A stretch of 64,000 nucleotides of DNA, taken from Candidatus Fukatsuia symbiotica. Its GTDB lineage: Bacteria > Pseudomonadota > Gammaproteobacteria > Enterobacterales > Enterobacteriaceae. Location of the stretch: positions 1,736,001-1,800,000 of the forward strand of contig NZ_CP021659.1 in assembly GCF_003122425.1 (NCBI RefSeq), given 5' to 3'. The notes under the pieces are model-generated. The model saw only the letters and a program-made list of their open reading frames with translations, was not told the origin of the DNA and did no database searches. Positions 20,636 to 30,831 of this stretch are shown in pieces. Each line of letters starts with the position of its first letter. Positions within the stretch are counted from its first letter, which is position 1. The translations under genes and the position numbers were made by a program.

Positions 20636-21456
20636 ACCGTACTATCACCTTCGATAAAATAAGTAGCCACAAAATAAAATAACCCATTAAAAACAAATAA
20701 ATAAAATATTTTCGCCTAAATTACAGGCAACAAAAAAAGATAAAACACAACTTTTCAGTCACTATTTATCAATCAGTTACCTCTTCATTTTGACCTATTA
20801 TTTACACCATTGTACGTTAATATTACCGTTGTTTGCCTGATAAAAAAGAATTTTATTAGGCAACAGACATAAGGTTAGACGTAACATTCATGTTGTGGAA
20901 AAAACAGGAGTAAACGCCTGGCAAGACGCCGCTTGCCCCCCATCTACGGAATAATAGGATGTACTGTCTGTTACATAGCCTGTGAGCCTTTTGAATGCTT
21001 GGGTAAATCGCTAACAGGATGCGCAAGGTTATGTTAGCCAACAAGTTGGGAAAAGAGTGAGGGACTTATTCTGCCCATCAGTGGGCAATGCTAAATCCGT
21101 TATATATTTCATGCTTATCCTGAAGAGCGATATTTTATATCAGTCCATTCTTATTTCCGTTAATTTATGTGGTTATTTGGCATCTATTTTATATAAAACT
21201 TTGGATGACAAAAAACGTCATCCTACATACAGTAAAATTCATAGGAGGGTATTGATCTTAATCAGGCTATTTTTATACTGGCTGCGTTTTTCATAGTCAA
21301 CGCCATCACAGGTGATATTCATGCAAGAAATCGGATTTGCTGTGACAGAGACTCCCTTCTCTCCCCAGTAGAAGCACTCTTCTAAAGAGCATCGTCAGGT
21401 AATAGAAAATAGATTATCATGTAACAAATAACGATAATTGCTGAGATGATTTAAAA
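20636..21456. other. Long spacer between rlmL and the IS5-type remnant
   Basis: About 820 bp. Two small open frames (20856-21044 minus, 21057-21296 plus) show no recognisable homology or good ribosome site and look spurious. Base composition varies: 20880-21020 is more G+C rich than its flanks, suggesting inserted debris. Nothing specific is identified. Confidence 0.4.
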
Positions 21457-21690
21457 ATGAGTTTAGCCCATCGCCTCCACGATATATCCGATCCTATTTG
21501 GAGCCAACTGGAACCTCATCTGCCGGGAAAAAAAGGCACCGGTGTTGGTATAGCTCGAGATAACCGGCAATGTATTAATGCGGTGTTCTGGATAGTGAGA
21601 ACCGGCGCCCCCTGGCGTGATTTATCGCCTGATTAGGGTGGTTGGAAGAATACGCATCGCCGTTTTTATCGCTGCTGTACAAATACGATG
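21457..21690 (+). mobile_element. IS5-family transposase N-terminal remnant
   Basis: From ATG 21457 the frame reads HDISDPIWSQLEPHLPGKKG, then RDNRQCINAVFWIVRTGAPWRDL. This is the characteristic N-terminus of IS5-family (IS427-like) transposases. A TAG interrupts at about codon 60 (LSPD-stop-GGWKNTHRRFYR), and homology fades after RRFYR. The DDE catalytic core is absent. It marks a former insertion at the edge of the accessory island. Confidence 0.8.
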
Positions 21691-21821
21691 CCTTGCTCTA
21701 TGGCTCAAAATTTCATGACGACACTATATAATATAAAAAATATTTACCCACAAAATTCAGCATACAATGCAATGCAGAGTTCGTGTCACATAATAGGCTT
21801 AGAAAGAAGCCTTGATTAAAA

Positions 21822-21852
21822 ACACCAGATGGTAAACGGGTCCACCTGGTGT
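21822..21852 (-). terminator. Terminator of the O-methyltransferase gene
   Basis: On the minus strand, ACACCAG...CTGGTGT with a 17-nt loop is followed by TTTTTAAT. It lies 35 bp past the stop of the methyltransferase. A second small hairpin (AGGCTT/AAGCCT) follows at 21795-21812. Confidence 0.65.
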
Positions 21853-21886
21853 CAATAATTAAGTGCTTTTTAAAAAATACCGGTTA

Positions 21887-22987
21887 TTACTGCTTCTCAA
21901 TTTCTGGTTTCTTAGCCCGATAGCCGATTACCATACTGTAATCACCCCAGGTGGGTATGGGATCGAGTACCTTGAAACCAGTATCTTTAAGTACAGTCGT
22001 TATATAACCTATAGAAAGTTGTTGTCCCTCTGTCCAATATTGCAACAACATGTTATATCCAGCTGCAGCAGAGGGTGCTGCTGAAACTTGATTCCAGAAC
22101 ATCTCATGTATAATGATTATGCCATCACCGACTAGGCTTTTATAACTGTGCTGTATAATCTGTTCAATGTCAGTAAATGCCCAATTATGCAACACATTGG
22201 AATAAAAATGGATATCAGCCTCTACGCTGTAAAATGGATTTTCCTTCCCTGAGATATTTTTTCCGGCAGAGTCAATCACTGTGATCTTCTTTTCAAGACC
22301 ATACTCTTTAATCGCATTTTTGCATCCTTCAGCAAAGCCATAAGTACAGGCTTGAAGATGTGGATAACGCTTGACGGCACTGATAGCCCCAGTAGCAGTG
22401 TGATTGCAAATATCTAACAGCCTGTGATACGGGGTCAAAATTATTTTCCCTACCCAGCTACTGTCAGCCCCTAAACGTAACGAATGCATGGCTTTTTCCG
22501 CTAATTCGGGTATTTGATTTTCTTCATCTTTTATATCTTCTTTTTTTACAAGATCTAATTCGTACGCATTTTTTGCCTGTGGTTTATTTGCCATGATAGC
22601 AGCCATCAAACCATCTATAGAGAAACTCTTCCTGGTTCTCCACATGAAATCGAAGGCATGACCAAAATAGTGAGGACTGTTTTCATTAAGATATTCTAGA
22701 GCCATATCGGTTAACATGTAGCCATGGCCATCTGATTTAACTAATCCTGCTACTTGTGTAACAGATAAAATAGATTTTAGAGGCCTCGATTCAAATTCCT
22801 TATCCATTTTTTTTATGTTTTTTTGAATATTTTCTATAGGTTGAAACTCTCTAGAATATTTAGCAAGATATTTAAAAATACCTAATTCGTGTGCAATAAG
22901 CACTGTAGGGCCAATATACAGACCCATGACAATATTTACCATGGGTTGATTATTATACACAGGTGGCACCATCTCTTTTATAGTCAT
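21887..22987 (-). CDS. Class I SAM-dependent O-methyltransferase (family 2, secondary-metabolism type)
   Basis: 366 residues. Architecture fits the plant/actinomycete family-2 O-methyltransferases. An N-terminal winged-helix dimerisation part (LIAHELGIFKYLAK, VAGLVKSDGHGYMLTDMALEYL) precedes a Rossmann core. The core has a degenerate SAM loop (LLDICNHTATGAISAV), ITVIDSAGKNI, and the typical HFYSNVLHNWAF. The C-terminus has the conserved DTGFKVLDPIPTWGDYSMVIGYR ending. The usual DxGGGxG loop is altered to DICNHTATG, so activity is uncertain. Divergent from the 2OG dioxygenase across 596 bp; codon use is very A+T rich, as expected for acquired DNA. The substrate is unknown. Confidence 0.8.
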   Translation of the reverse strand: MTIKEMVPPVYNNQPMVNIVMGLYIGPTVLIAHELGIFKYLAKYSREFQPIENIQKNIKKMDKEFESRPLKSILSVTQVAGLVKSDGHGYMLTDMALEYLNENSPHYFGHAFDFMWRTRKSFSIDGLMAAIMANKPQAKNAYELDLVKKEDIKDEENQIPELAEKAMHSLRLGADSSWVGKIILTPYHRLLDICNHTATGAISAVKRYPHLQACTYGFAEGCKNAIKEYGLEKKITVIDSAGKNISGKENPFYSVEADIHFYSNVLHNWAFTDIEQIIQHSYKSLVGDGIIIIHEMFWNQVSAAPSAAAGYNMLLQYWTEGQQLSIGYITTVLKDTGFKVLDPIPTWGDYSMVIGYRAKKPEIEKQ

Positions 22988-23583
22988 TTTAAAACCTCTA
23001 ATTAATTATTATTAAATAAGTTAATAGGTGATTTTGTGATCTAATATGGATAATTTTATAGGCTTGATATAATGGGATCGTTCATCAATTTAAATATATC
23101 TATTTTATTATTCAGCATTACAAATAAAATTTATTCGTCAATGATAGATAAATATTTTGCCCTGCATAATGTAGCAAAATATGGATAAAATTATTAAACT
23201 ATTTACTGTTATTCCATTAACGATTTTACTCTGTTTGAAATTTATTATATCTCCCTATATATAACCATCACTGATATTCGGTGTCGCTTTATCTTCCGCC
23301 TGTTCACTGACCGATAGCAAGAGCACCCCAGCCATATTCCAGGATCTCCAGCACATTGGTGGTGTTAGTCGTCGCTGAAATTGGATTTTAGCCAGCTTTC
23401 TAAATAAAATTCTGAATTTGTATTATTTTTTTTGATGTATAGGGCTTGGCTATGTTGAAGTATGATGCTGTGTTTACCGGTTGAATTCACTCTATAATTT
23501 TTTTAGAGAAATATTGTAGTAATAAACAACGGTATATTATTTTTGACAAGTGCTATTTTTATTCATAACAAGGATGATGGAAT
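22988..23583. other. Divergent A+T-rich promoter region with a G+C-richer patch
   Basis: 596 bp between the methyltransferase and dioxygenase starts. Flanks are strongly A+T rich. A G+C-richer patch at about 23265-23392 stands apart and, on the minus strand, reads open for about 26 codons (NTTNVLEILEYGWGALAIG). That could be a fragment of a lost gene, but I cannot assign it. Confidence 0.4.
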
Positions 23584-24345
23584 ATGGTTAAGGAACAACT
23601 CGTAAAGCATGGGTTTGCTAATTATCACCTGGATATCGATTGTGAAAAAAAAGAAAAAGAAGAAATTTCAGCTGAATTTAATATGTTAGCGTTAGATAAC
23701 TATGCCCCTGAAAATGTTGCCCGCTTTAGACGATATGGCAGTGCACTACTATTGCCTTGGTTTAATGAGCCAGAAATACTATGGATCCCGACGATACAAG
23801 ATGAAAACGGAAACCATTTATCAGGCTATGATCAAGGAAATAACAACCCTGAGCATGGTAATATGCGATATTTTCATTCTCTGAGTAAAAACATCAAAAA
23901 CAATCACTTTTTAAAAAAAATAATTATTAATAATTTTAACGATACATTCAATCTAAAAACACATTATTTACCGATATATATTGGTGTACATTTCATTAAA
24001 ATAGAATGCAGTGATAACACAAAGCCTGGGATAAGCTCACCAAATTGCTTCCATCAAGATGGCGAACCTTTCACTTTTGCTCATTTAATCTCCAGAAAGG
24101 AAAATACAGCGGGAGGAATAAACTTTATCGGTAAAGTTTCAGCTAAAAATAAGCGACTGGAGGAGGTAGACAAGCAAGAAATTTTAAATGAATTCACATT
24201 GCATGAGTTTCTTGATAGCTTTGCTGTTTGCGATGAAGCCGTCAGCCACTATGTATCACCAATATATAAAATTAAAGATTCCAATGGGAAAGCAGAACGG
24301 TGTATAATTTTGATTGATTACTCAAAAACCAAACAGGACATATAA
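23584..24345 (+). CDS. 2-oxoglutarate/Fe(II) dioxygenase, amino-acid hydroxylase-like (2OG-Fe_Oxy_2 family)
   Basis: 253 residues. The family includes L-isoleucine-4-hydroxylase and related free amino-acid hydroxylases. The iron facial triad is visible: His157 and Asp159 in CFHQDGEPF, and His222 in VSHYVSPI. Arg239 before IILIDY is a good candidate for 2-oxoglutarate binding. GGINFIG matches the strand after the HxD loop. The upstream ribosome site is AAGGATG. Its stop overlaps the ATG of the LysO-like exporter (TAATG), implying coupled translation. The substrate is not readable from sequence; a basic or branched amino acid is a guess from family and neighbour. Confidence 0.8.
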   Translation: MVKEQLVKHGFANYHLDIDCEKKEKEEISAEFNMLALDNYAPENVARFRRYGSALLLPWFNEPEILWIPTIQDENGNHLSGYDQGNNNPEHGNMRYFHSLSKNIKNNHFLKKIIINNFNDTFNLKTHYLPIYIGVHFIKIECSDNTKPGISSPNCFHQDGEPFTFAHLISRKENTAGGINFIGKVSAKNKRLEEVDKQEILNEFTLHEFLDSFAVCDEAVSHYVSPIYKIKDSNGKAERCIILIDYSKTKQDI

Positions 24346-25234
24346 TGTTGGGATCATTATTTTCCATAGTAACAATCGGAGCCTTATTGATGCTGGGCTT
24401 TGCCACCGGAAAGCTGCTAAAAGACGCCAGTAAAAAATTTATTACCAGGCAGATGGCTCATTTCGTTATGCTCCTGCTTTTAATGATGGGTATTGAATTT
24501 GGTGAAATTTTCACTTCTCCCCGCATCGGGGGAGTATCGTGTTACACGCTTTACTATTTTCATTCATCATATCCGTCACGACATTTTTTATTTTGTTGAG
24601 GAAGCCAAGCAAAGCAATGGGGCTAAAAATAAAAAATACAGGAAAATATTTTATGGATCCTGTTATAAGCTGTGTTAAAGCGATAAGTTTCTTTTTAATC
24701 GGTGTCTTTATCTATTATATCAGCAAAATAAAATTAGCCGACTATAACTTATCGAGTGCTTATGTTTTATATTTTGTAATATATCTTGTCGGCATTGATC
24801 TTGTAAGCATTAATCTAAAAAAAATAAGTCTACACCACCTCAAGTTGCCATTTTTGACGATAATAGCAACAATCATCAGTGCATTTATATTCTCGCTACT
24901 GACAAAACACTTATTTATAGAGTCGCTGGCTTTATCAACTGGCTATGGGTGGTTTTCTCTTTCAGGTGCAATGGTAGGCAATATCCTTGGAGAAGATCAT
25001 GGGAGCCTTGCTTTCATGGTTGATTTATTCAGAGAATTTTTCAGCATATTTTTATTATATATCTTTGGCAGCCATTATCCTCATAGTGCTATCGGCGTAT
25101 CAGGTGCAGCCGCATTAGATTCTGCGCTCCCGTTTGTAAAAGAAAACTGTGACGAAGAAAGTATAAAGTATGCAATTGTCAGCGGTTTAATACTGACAAT
25201 ATTAGCCCCTTTCTTTATTTTTATTTTTAGTTGA
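24345..25234 (+). pseudogene. LysO/YbjE-type amino-acid exporter; one -1 frameshift
   Basis: LysO exports lysine (and thialysine) in E. coli. Here residues 1-62 (GALLMLGFATGKLL, FVMLLLLMMGIEFGEIF) are followed by a break at CGCATC-GGGGG: five G at 24528-24532 where six give RIGGSIVLHALLF. The rest then runs to 25234 with family landmarks: GYGWFSLSGAMVGNILG, DLFREFFSIFLL, GVSGAAALDSALP, IVSGLILTILAPFF. About 296 residues when repaired, eight or nine membrane segments. Its start overlaps the dioxygenase stop by one base, suggesting that the hydroxylated product is exported. A single lesion in a G run means functional status is unclear. Confidence 0.8.
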
Positions 25235-25782
25235 GGAGTAGGAATTTAAAAAATTTCCTTCACAGTAAAATGAGCATATATTTATTCTGCTGACCCGGTA
25301 GAATACTGTCGTTATTACAGAATAATTTTTGTATAAAAAACACTCATTCCTAAATACAAGGCGCAACTTTCCTGTAGAAGCTAAATCCCTTTCATTTTTC
25401 CAGAGATCCATGATGATTTATTAACTGATGTTACACAGCAGCCCCGTAAAATGAGATAATATTCGATATTATATCTCACCTCCCAAGATGAATTTTACGG
25501 AATAAAATCTAAAGAACTTGAACTCTATAGGTAATGATTTTTTGATTGCAAACAGTGGTCAGGCAACAAGTCTAATGCACCCAGTGCTGTCTCACCCCGC
25601 CCGATCAGTGTTGCAGCAAGTCGAAGTGCCACTGCCTAATCGGCTACAGGAACGTCACGTCTTCGAAGACAAAACTTTACCCCCTGATATTTTATTTCTC
25701 GGTGACAGACACAACCATGATGAGAAATGTTTTTCATCAGGCCAGCTATATCACCCCCTTTCAGCCCTGACCCCGCTTTTTT
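25235..25782. other. Accessory spacer, no assigned gene
   Basis: After the exporter the DNA is A+T rich to 25440, then a palindrome (25444-25500), then a more G+C-rich stretch. An open frame at 25518-25790 (90 codons) has no ribosome site and no recognised similarity, and runs out of frame into the intron reverse-transcriptase remnant. Probably debris of the same insertion. Confidence 0.4.
25444..25500. repeat. Nested palindrome
   Basis: CCGTAAAAT (25444-25452) and ATTTTACGG (25492-25500) are perfect inverted ends. Inside them lies TGAGATAATAT-TCG-ATATTATATCTCA, an almost perfect second palindrome. It could be the foldback end of a mobile element or a terminator; no T tract follows. Confidence 0.45.
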
Positions 25783-25962
25783 ATGATTGACCGTGCAATG
25801 CAGGCACTTTATCTGCTGACCATGAAACCTCTCTCGGAAACCAAAGCAGGCCCACATTCTTATGGGTTTCGGGCAGGAAGAGCTACAGCAGACGCTATCG
25901 AGCAATGTTTCAATATTTTCTCGAAAGTCAATGCTGCTAGATGGGTATTGGAGGCGATATAG
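25783..25962 (+). mobile_element. Group II intron reverse transcriptase/maturase fragment
   Basis: The frame reads MIDRAMQALYLLTMKP, then HSYGFRAGRATADAIEQCF, then KVNAARWVLEAI. This is the conserved RT1-RT2 region of LtrA-type maturases (family: DRALQALYLLALEP...NSYGFR.GRS..DAI). Only about 60 residues survive. The frame ends where the 107-bp MITE begins, so the MITE inserted into the intron ORF. The YADD catalytic region is absent. Confidence 0.8.
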
Positions 25963-26063
25963 CTGTGCAATTTAATTTTGATTAGCACTCAAATATGAGC
26001 CACCCGTAGATTTACTCCTCAATGTACCCGTTAGGCAATCAAAATTAAATTGCACAGCTATAT
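25957..26063. repeat. MITE copy 1 (107 bp, perfect 27-bp inverted ends)
   Basis: Left end ATATAGCTGTGCAATTTAAT (continuing TTTGATT) at 25957-25983 and its exact reverse complement at 26037-26063. The 53-bp core contains ATTTACTCCTCAATGTACCC. A second copy in opposite orientation lies at 60986-61091. No coding capacity, so it is a non-autonomous element. It interrupts the group II intron fragment. Confidence 0.85.
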
Positions 26064-26106
26064 TCGTTAACATACAAGCATATGAAGATTGTAATCGCCA
26101 CGTAAC

Positions 26107-26143
26107 GCCGAATTCACACCACGCAGCAGGTTATTCAAGAGCT
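26107..26143 (-). repeat. Dispersed repeat family B, inverted copy
   Basis: GAATTCACACCACGCAGCAG followed by GTTATTCAAGAGCTC matches, in reverse, the copy at 33111-33173 (AGGCCTCTTGCATAACCTGC...GAATTC). It is directly followed by a family A copy. Confidence 0.5.
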
Positions 26144-26150
26144 CAAAAAA

Positions 26151-26198
26151 CCTGTTAAAAATCTCTTGTGCTCGCTGATACTTCGTCAAAAATGCTCA
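26151..26198 (-). repeat. Dispersed repeat family A, inverted copy
   Basis: CCTGTTAAAAATCTCTTGTG, then CTCGCTGATACTTCGTCAAA, then AATGCTCA. This is the reverse complement of the 11443-11501 copy with few differences. It stands in the ribF upstream region with other repeat debris. Confidence 0.65.
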
Positions 26199-26329
26199 TT
26201 TTCTCCCTTTTGTGTATACAAAGAGTAGACGGCGCGTTTTTGCCTATTTTTTCCTCTTCCCAATACAGCGAAAAGATTGGGAACCGGCTCTAATGTAAAA
26301 TAACCTTTAACAAAGGTCATAATTGCCGG

Positions 26330-26358
26330 TTAACCTTAATCGCTGTACGAGGTATAAT
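26330..26358 (+). promoter_or_regulatory. Sigma-70 promoter of ribF
   Basis: TTAACC (26330-26335), 17-bp spacer, TATAAT (26353-26358), an exact -10 consensus 29 bp upstream of the ribF start. It probably drives ribF-ileS-lspA-fkpB-ispH. Confidence 0.65.
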
Positions 26359-26387
26359 CCACCGATTCCTATTGTTTTGAGCTGGGT

Positions 26388-27464
26388 ATGGAGCTGATTC
26401 GCGGTATACACAATGTTCGGGCATGTCACCATGGTTGTGTGCTGACTATTGGTAACTTTGATGGTGTCCATCGTGGGCACAAGGCGTTGTTACAGCAGTT
26501 AAAACACGAAGGCCAGCGTCTAGGGTTACCAGTGATGGTAATGATATTTGAACCGCAGCCATTGGAACTTCTCGCCGGAGAAAAAGCTCCCGCTCGTTTA
26601 ACTCCTTTGCGTGATAAAATCAAGTATTTAGCGCAAACGGGGGTAGATTATTTATTATGTGTCAAATTTGATTCCTTCTTCGCGGCTATCAGTGCACGCA
26701 TTTTTATTACAGAGTTACTGGTAGAGAAATTGGGCATTAAATTTTTGACTGTTGGCGATGATTTTCGCTTTGGCGCCGATCGTCGAGGGGATGTTAAATT
26801 GTTGCAACAAGCAGGGGCAGAATTTGCTTTTGATGTTATCAACACCAGCAGTTTTTGCGATTGTGGTTTACGCATCAGCAGTACTGCTATCCGGCAGGCA
26901 TTGCAAAATGCTGATCTTGCTTTGGCGACAGCCTTGCTCGGTCGTCCTTACAGTGTTTCTGGACGTGTGGTTCGTGGCGATCAGGTGGGACGAACATTAG
27001 GTTTCCCTACGGCAAATGTGCCGTTAAAACGTCTAGCTGCTCCGGTTAAAGGGGTCTACGTGGTTAATGTCCATGGCTTGAGTCACGAACCTTTGCCTGC
27101 TGTTGCTAATATTGGTACCCGCCCAACAGTGGCTGGGATCCATCAACAACTTGAAGTTCACCTGTTAACAGATTTTTTGCGCGACCCTAATCTATCATGT
27201 GAAGGTAAAATGCTCGGCACACGGCACACGAAAAGAACTCAGGTGCATGAAAATGGTGAGCGTTATACTCCACAGAGTTCACATCACAGAATAGCTTTGG
27301 CGAAAGGTTTAACGATGGACTGTTATGGGTGCCGCATTGAGGTGGTGCTACTCACAAAATTACGCGATGAACGTCGTTTTGTTTCACTTAATGCTTTACA
27401 ACAGCAAATTGCCAATGATGTGCTGGTAGCTCGGAAATTTTTCGAGTTGGAGACACAGATTTAA
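26388..27464 (+). CDS. ribF: Bifunctional riboflavin kinase/FAD synthetase RibF with a 46-residue insertion
   Basis: 358 residues versus 313 in E. coli. It makes FMN and FAD from riboflavin. The N-terminal FAD synthetase domain is intact ([35 protein letters not shown]). The C-terminal kinase domain has [13 protein letters not shown]. Between LEVHLL and [12 protein letters not shown], adjacent in relatives apart from three residues, lie 49 residues encoded by 27168-27314 ([15 protein letters not shown] ... [15 protein letters not shown]). The insertion is in frame and both flanks stay in register, so the essential protein probably tolerates it as a surface loop. No homology for the insert is recognised. 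First gene of the ribF-ileS-lspA-fkpB-ispH operon. Confidence 0.94.
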   Translation: MELIRGIHNVRACHHGCVLTIGNFDGVHRGHKALLQQLKHEGQRLGLPVMVMIFEPQPLELLAGEKAPARLTPLRDKIKYLAQTGVDYLLCVKFDSFFAAISARIFITELLVEKLGIKFLTVGDDFRFGADRRGDVKLLQQAGAEFAFDVINTSSFCDCGLRISSTAIRQALQNADLALATALLGRPYSVSGRVVRGDQVGRTLGFPTANVPLKRLAAPVKGVYVVNVHGLSHEPLPAVANIGTRPTVAGIHQQLEVHLLTDFLRDPNLSCEGKMLGTRHTKRTQVHENGERYTPQSSHHRIALAKGLTMDCYGCRIEVVLLTKLRDERRFVSLNALQQQIANDVLVARKFFELETQI

Positions 27465-27496
27465 TATTTTTAGCCGAGAACGGAACAAAAAATCTC

Positions 27497-30313
27497 ATGA
27501 GTGACGATAAAAATACCCTTAATTTGCCGCAAACAGGCTTCCCGATGCGTGGAGATCTCGCCAAACGTGAACCTGAAATGCTTAAACGTTGGTATCAGCA
27601 AGATTTATACGGAATGATCCGTAAAGCTAAAAAAGGCAAAAAAATCTTCATCCTGCACGATGGTCCTCCCTATGCGAACGGTAATATTCATATTGGTCAT
27701 GCGGTTAATAAAATTCTTAAGGATATTATTATTAAATCTAAGGGTTTGATGGGCTACGATGTACATTATGTCCCGGGTTGGGATTGTCATGGGCTGCCTA
27801 TCGAACATAAAGTTGAACAGCTTATCGGCAAAGTAGGTGAAAAAGTCAGTGCTGCGCAGTTCCGCAGTGCTTGTCGGGAGTATGCTAGCGAGCAGATTGA
27901 GGGGCAGAAAAAAGACTTTATCCGCCTTGGCGTATTAGGTGATTGGGATAACCCTTATTTGACGATGGATTTTAAAACCGAAGCCAATATTATTCGTGCC
28001 TTGGGTCGGGTTATTGCTAATGGTCATTTACATAGAGGTGCCAAGCCGGTGCATTGGTGTACCGATTGTGGTTCCTCACTGGCGGAAGCGGAAGTTGAAT
28101 ACTATGACAAAACATCTACTGCTATTGATGTGTGTTTTAGGGTAATTGATGTGGCCGCGATCTGTGACAAATTCTCTGTTACTGCCTTAGATTATCCTGT
28201 TTCTGTGGTGATTTGGACAACCACACCTTGGACAATGCCCGCGAATCGGGCAATAGCATTGCACCGTGAATTTGTTTATCAACTGGTGCAGATCGACGGT
28301 GAATGCCTGATCCTTGCAGCCGATTTAGTTGCTAGCGTCATGAAACGTGCCGCTATCACAGAATGGCAAATCCTGGGGAGTTGTAACGGTACCGATTTGG
28401 AACTATTGCGCTGTCAGCATCCTTTTATGGCTTTTGATGTGCCTATCATTTTGGGTGATCATGTGACACTAGATGCGGGTACTGGCGCGGTGCATACTGC
28501 GCCGGGCCACGGGGCGGAGGATTTTGTTGCTGCACAAAAATACGCGTTAGAAATTGCCAATCCCGTGGGTGCTAACGGTTGTTATTTAAAGGCAACTCAC
28601 CCGGCATTGGACGGTTTATTTGTATTAAAAGCGAACGATATTATCGTTAAAATCTTGAATGACGGTGGCACATTGCTACATGTTGAAGAACTCGTACACA
28701 GTTACCCCTGCTGCTGGCGTCACAAAACGCCGATTATTTTCCGTGCTACCCCGCAATGGTTTATTAGTATGGATCAACAAGGGCTGCGTCAACAGTCATT
28801 GCAAGCGATTAAAAACGTACATTGGATCCCAGATTGGGGGCAGGCGCGTATTGAAACGATGGTAGCGAAACGCCCTGACTGGTGCATTTCACGCCAACGA
28901 ACCTGGGGTACACCAATGTCTCTGTTTGTCCATAAAGAGACGCAAGAGCTGCATCCACGTAGCCTTGAATTGATCGAGGAAGTGGCTAAACGAGTGGAAC
29001 AACACGGTATTCAGGCTTGGTGGGATCTGGATGTGGCGGAAATTTTGGCCGAAGATGCGGCCGATTACGTTAAAGTCCCTGATACCCTCGATGTTTGGTT
29101 TGATTCAGGTTCGACACATGCTTCTGTTGTCGATGCCCGTCCCGAGTTTAACGGACATTCACCCGATATATACCTGGAAGGTTCTGATCAACACCGCGGT
29201 TGGTTTATGTCATCGTTAATGATTGCGACGGCGATCAAGGGCAAGGCACCTTACCGACAAGTGTTAACTCATGGCTTTACTGTTGATGGGCAAGGACGAA
29301 AAATGTCTAAATCCATCGGTAATACCATCAATCCACAAGACAAAATCAATCAACTGGGTGGCGACATTTTACGTTTGTGGGTTGCTTCCACAGATTACAG
29401 CGGTGAAATGGCGGTTTCCGACGAAATTCTAAAACGTTCTGCCGATTCATACCGCCGTATTCGCAATACCGCGCGGTTTTTGTTGGCTAATCTCACCGGT
29501 TTTGATCCACAGCAACATCAAATACAACCCGAAGCGATGACCGTTCTGGATCGTTGGGCGGTGGCGCGCGCTCAGGCGGCACAAACAGAGATCATTGCTG
29601 CTTATGAAAATTATGATTTTCATCTGGTGGTACAACGCTTAATGCAATTTTGCTCGGTTGAAATGGGATCTTTCTACCTGGATATCATTAAAGACCGTCA
29701 ATACACGGCCAAAAGCGACAGTGTGGCACGTCGTAGTTGTCAAACGGCCTTGTTTCATATTGCCCAGGCGTTGGTACGTTGGATGGCACCAATTATGTCT
29801 TTCACTGCAGATGAAATTTGGCAATATCTACCAGGTGAACGTCAAGCTTACGTCTTTACACAAGAGTGGTATGATGCTTTGTTTACGCTGGGTGCACATG
29901 AAAACATGAACGACGCCTTTTGGGCAGAGTTGCTTAAAGTTCGCACGGAAGTGAACAAAGTACTTGAACAGGCGCGTAATGATAAGCAAATCGGAGGATC
30001 ATTAGACGCGGCTGTTACCTTGTATGCTGAGCCATTACTGGCTGCTCGATTGGAGAGCCTAGAAAATGAATTACGTTTTATCTTGATCACTTCGGCGGTA
30101 GAGGTAAAAGAATACGTTGTTGTCGATGATCGAGCCAAGCAAAGTGAGCTGATTAGTGGTTTGAAAATCGCTTTTAATAAAGCGGAGGGTGAGAAATGTC
30201 CGCGTTGCTGGCATTATACGCGGGATATCGGTTTGGTAGCGGAACATGCAACATTATGTGGTCGCTGTGTCACTAATATTGCCGGTAACGGTGAAGAACG
30301 TAGATTTGCTTAA
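27497..30313 (+). CDS. ileS: Isoleucyl-tRNA synthetase
   Basis: 938 residues, the same as E. coli IleRS. Class I synthetase: HIGH motif in [11 protein letters not shown] near residue 64, KMSKS in [10 protein letters not shown], a CP1 editing domain ([17 protein letters not shown]), and the C-terminal zinc knuckle CPRCWHYT...CGRC. Stop and lspA start overlap (TAATG). The gene is intact and probably essential. Confidence 0.97.
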   Translation: MSDDKNTLNLPQTGFPMRGDLAKREPEMLKRWYQQDLYGMIRKAKKGKKIFILHDGPPYANGNIHIGHAVNKILKDIIIKSKGLMGYDVHYVPGWDCHGLPIEHKVEQLIGKVGEKVSAAQFRSACREYASEQIEGQKKDFIRLGVLGDWDNPYLTMDFKTEANIIRALGRVIANGHLHRGAKPVHWCTDCGSSLAEAEVEYYDKTSTAIDVCFRVIDVAAICDKFSVTALDYPVSVVIWTTTPWTMPANRAIALHREFVYQLVQIDGECLILAADLVASVMKRAAITEWQILGSCNGTDLELLRCQHPFMAFDVPIILGDHVTLDAGTGAVHTAPGHGAEDFVAAQKYALEIANPVGANGCYLKATHPALDGLFVLKANDIIVKILNDGGTLLHVEELVHSYPCCWRHKTPIIFRATPQWFISMDQQGLRQQSLQAIKNVHWIPDWGQARIETMVAKRPDWCISRQRTWGTPMSLFVHKETQELHPRSLELIEEVAKRVEQHGIQAWWDLDVAEILAEDAADYVKVPDTLDVWFDSGSTHASVVDARPEFNGHSPDIYLEGSDQHRGWFMSSLMIATAIKGKAPYRQVLTHGFTVDGQGRKMSKSIGNTINPQDKINQLGGDILRLWVASTDYSGEMAVSDEILKRSADSYRRIRNTARFLLANLTGFDPQQHQIQPEAMTVLDRWAVARAQAAQTEIIAAYENYDFHLVVQRLMQFCSVEMGSFYLDIIKDRQYTAKSDSVARRSCQTALFHIAQALVRWMAPIMSFTADEIWQYLPGERQAYVFTQEWYDALFTLGAHENMNDAFWAELLKVRTEVNKVLEQARNDKQIGGSLDAAVTLYAEPLLAARLESLENELRFILITSAVEVKEYVVVDDRAKQSELISGLKIAFNKAEGEKCPRCWHYTRDIGLVAEHATLCGRCVTNIAGNGEERRFA

Positions 30314-30825
30314 TGAGTAAACAGCTTAGTTCGACTGGATTGCGCTGGCTATGGCTGGCGGCAGTAGTACTGGTATTAGATCTAACTAGTAAACAGTGGG
30401 TTATCGCGCATTTTTCATTGCATGAAAGCATGACATTGATCCCCTTGTTAAATATCACCTATGCACAAAATCCTGGAGCGGCTTTCAGCTTTTTGGCGGA
30501 TAAAAATGGCTGGCAGCGTTGGTTGTTTGCTTTTATCGCCGTGGTTATCTCGCTGATACTGATGGTATTCATGTACCGTTCGAGCAGCAAGCAACACATG
30601 ATAAATTGTGCTTATGCATTGATTATTGGCGGGGCACTGGGTAATTTATTTGATCGCATGGTACATGGTGTGGTCATTGATTTTATCGATTTTTACGTCA
30701 ATGATTGGCACTGGCCAACGTTTAATCTGGCTGATACTTCGATTTGTATCGGCGCGATATTGGTGGTACTCGACGGGTTCCTGGAGCCTGTGCGAAATAG
30801 AGAAAACGGTGCTAAAAAAAGGTAA
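30313..30825 (+). CDS. lspA: Lipoprotein signal peptidase (SPase II)
   Basis: 170 residues (E. coli 164). Inner-membrane aspartyl protease that removes signal peptides from prolipoproteins. Four membrane segments. Catalytic Asp residues are in the conserved boxes [19 protein letters not shown] and [11 protein letters not shown]. It starts one base inside the ileS stop, so it is translationally coupled. A predicted substrate in this window is the lipoprotein at 61125-62525. Confidence 0.96.
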   Translation: MSKQLSSTGLRWLWLAAVVLVLDLTSKQWVIAHFSLHESMTLIPLLNITYAQNPGAAFSFLADKNGWQRWLFAFIAVVISLILMVFMYRSSSKQHMINCAYALIIGGALGNLFDRMVHGVVIDFIDFYVNDWHWPTFNLADTSICIGAILVVLDGFLEPVRNRENGAKKR

Positions 30826-30831
30826 CGGGTG

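Noticed and set aside
21057-21296. 79-codon plus-strand frame in the rlmL-IS spacer
   Set aside because: No homology or Shine-Dalgarno sequence; composition like surrounding noncoding DNA.
25518-25790. Open frame of 90 codons upstream of the intron fragment
   Set aside because: No ribosome site, no recognisable similarity, and it reads out of frame into the reverse-transcriptase remnant; kept only as spacer comment.
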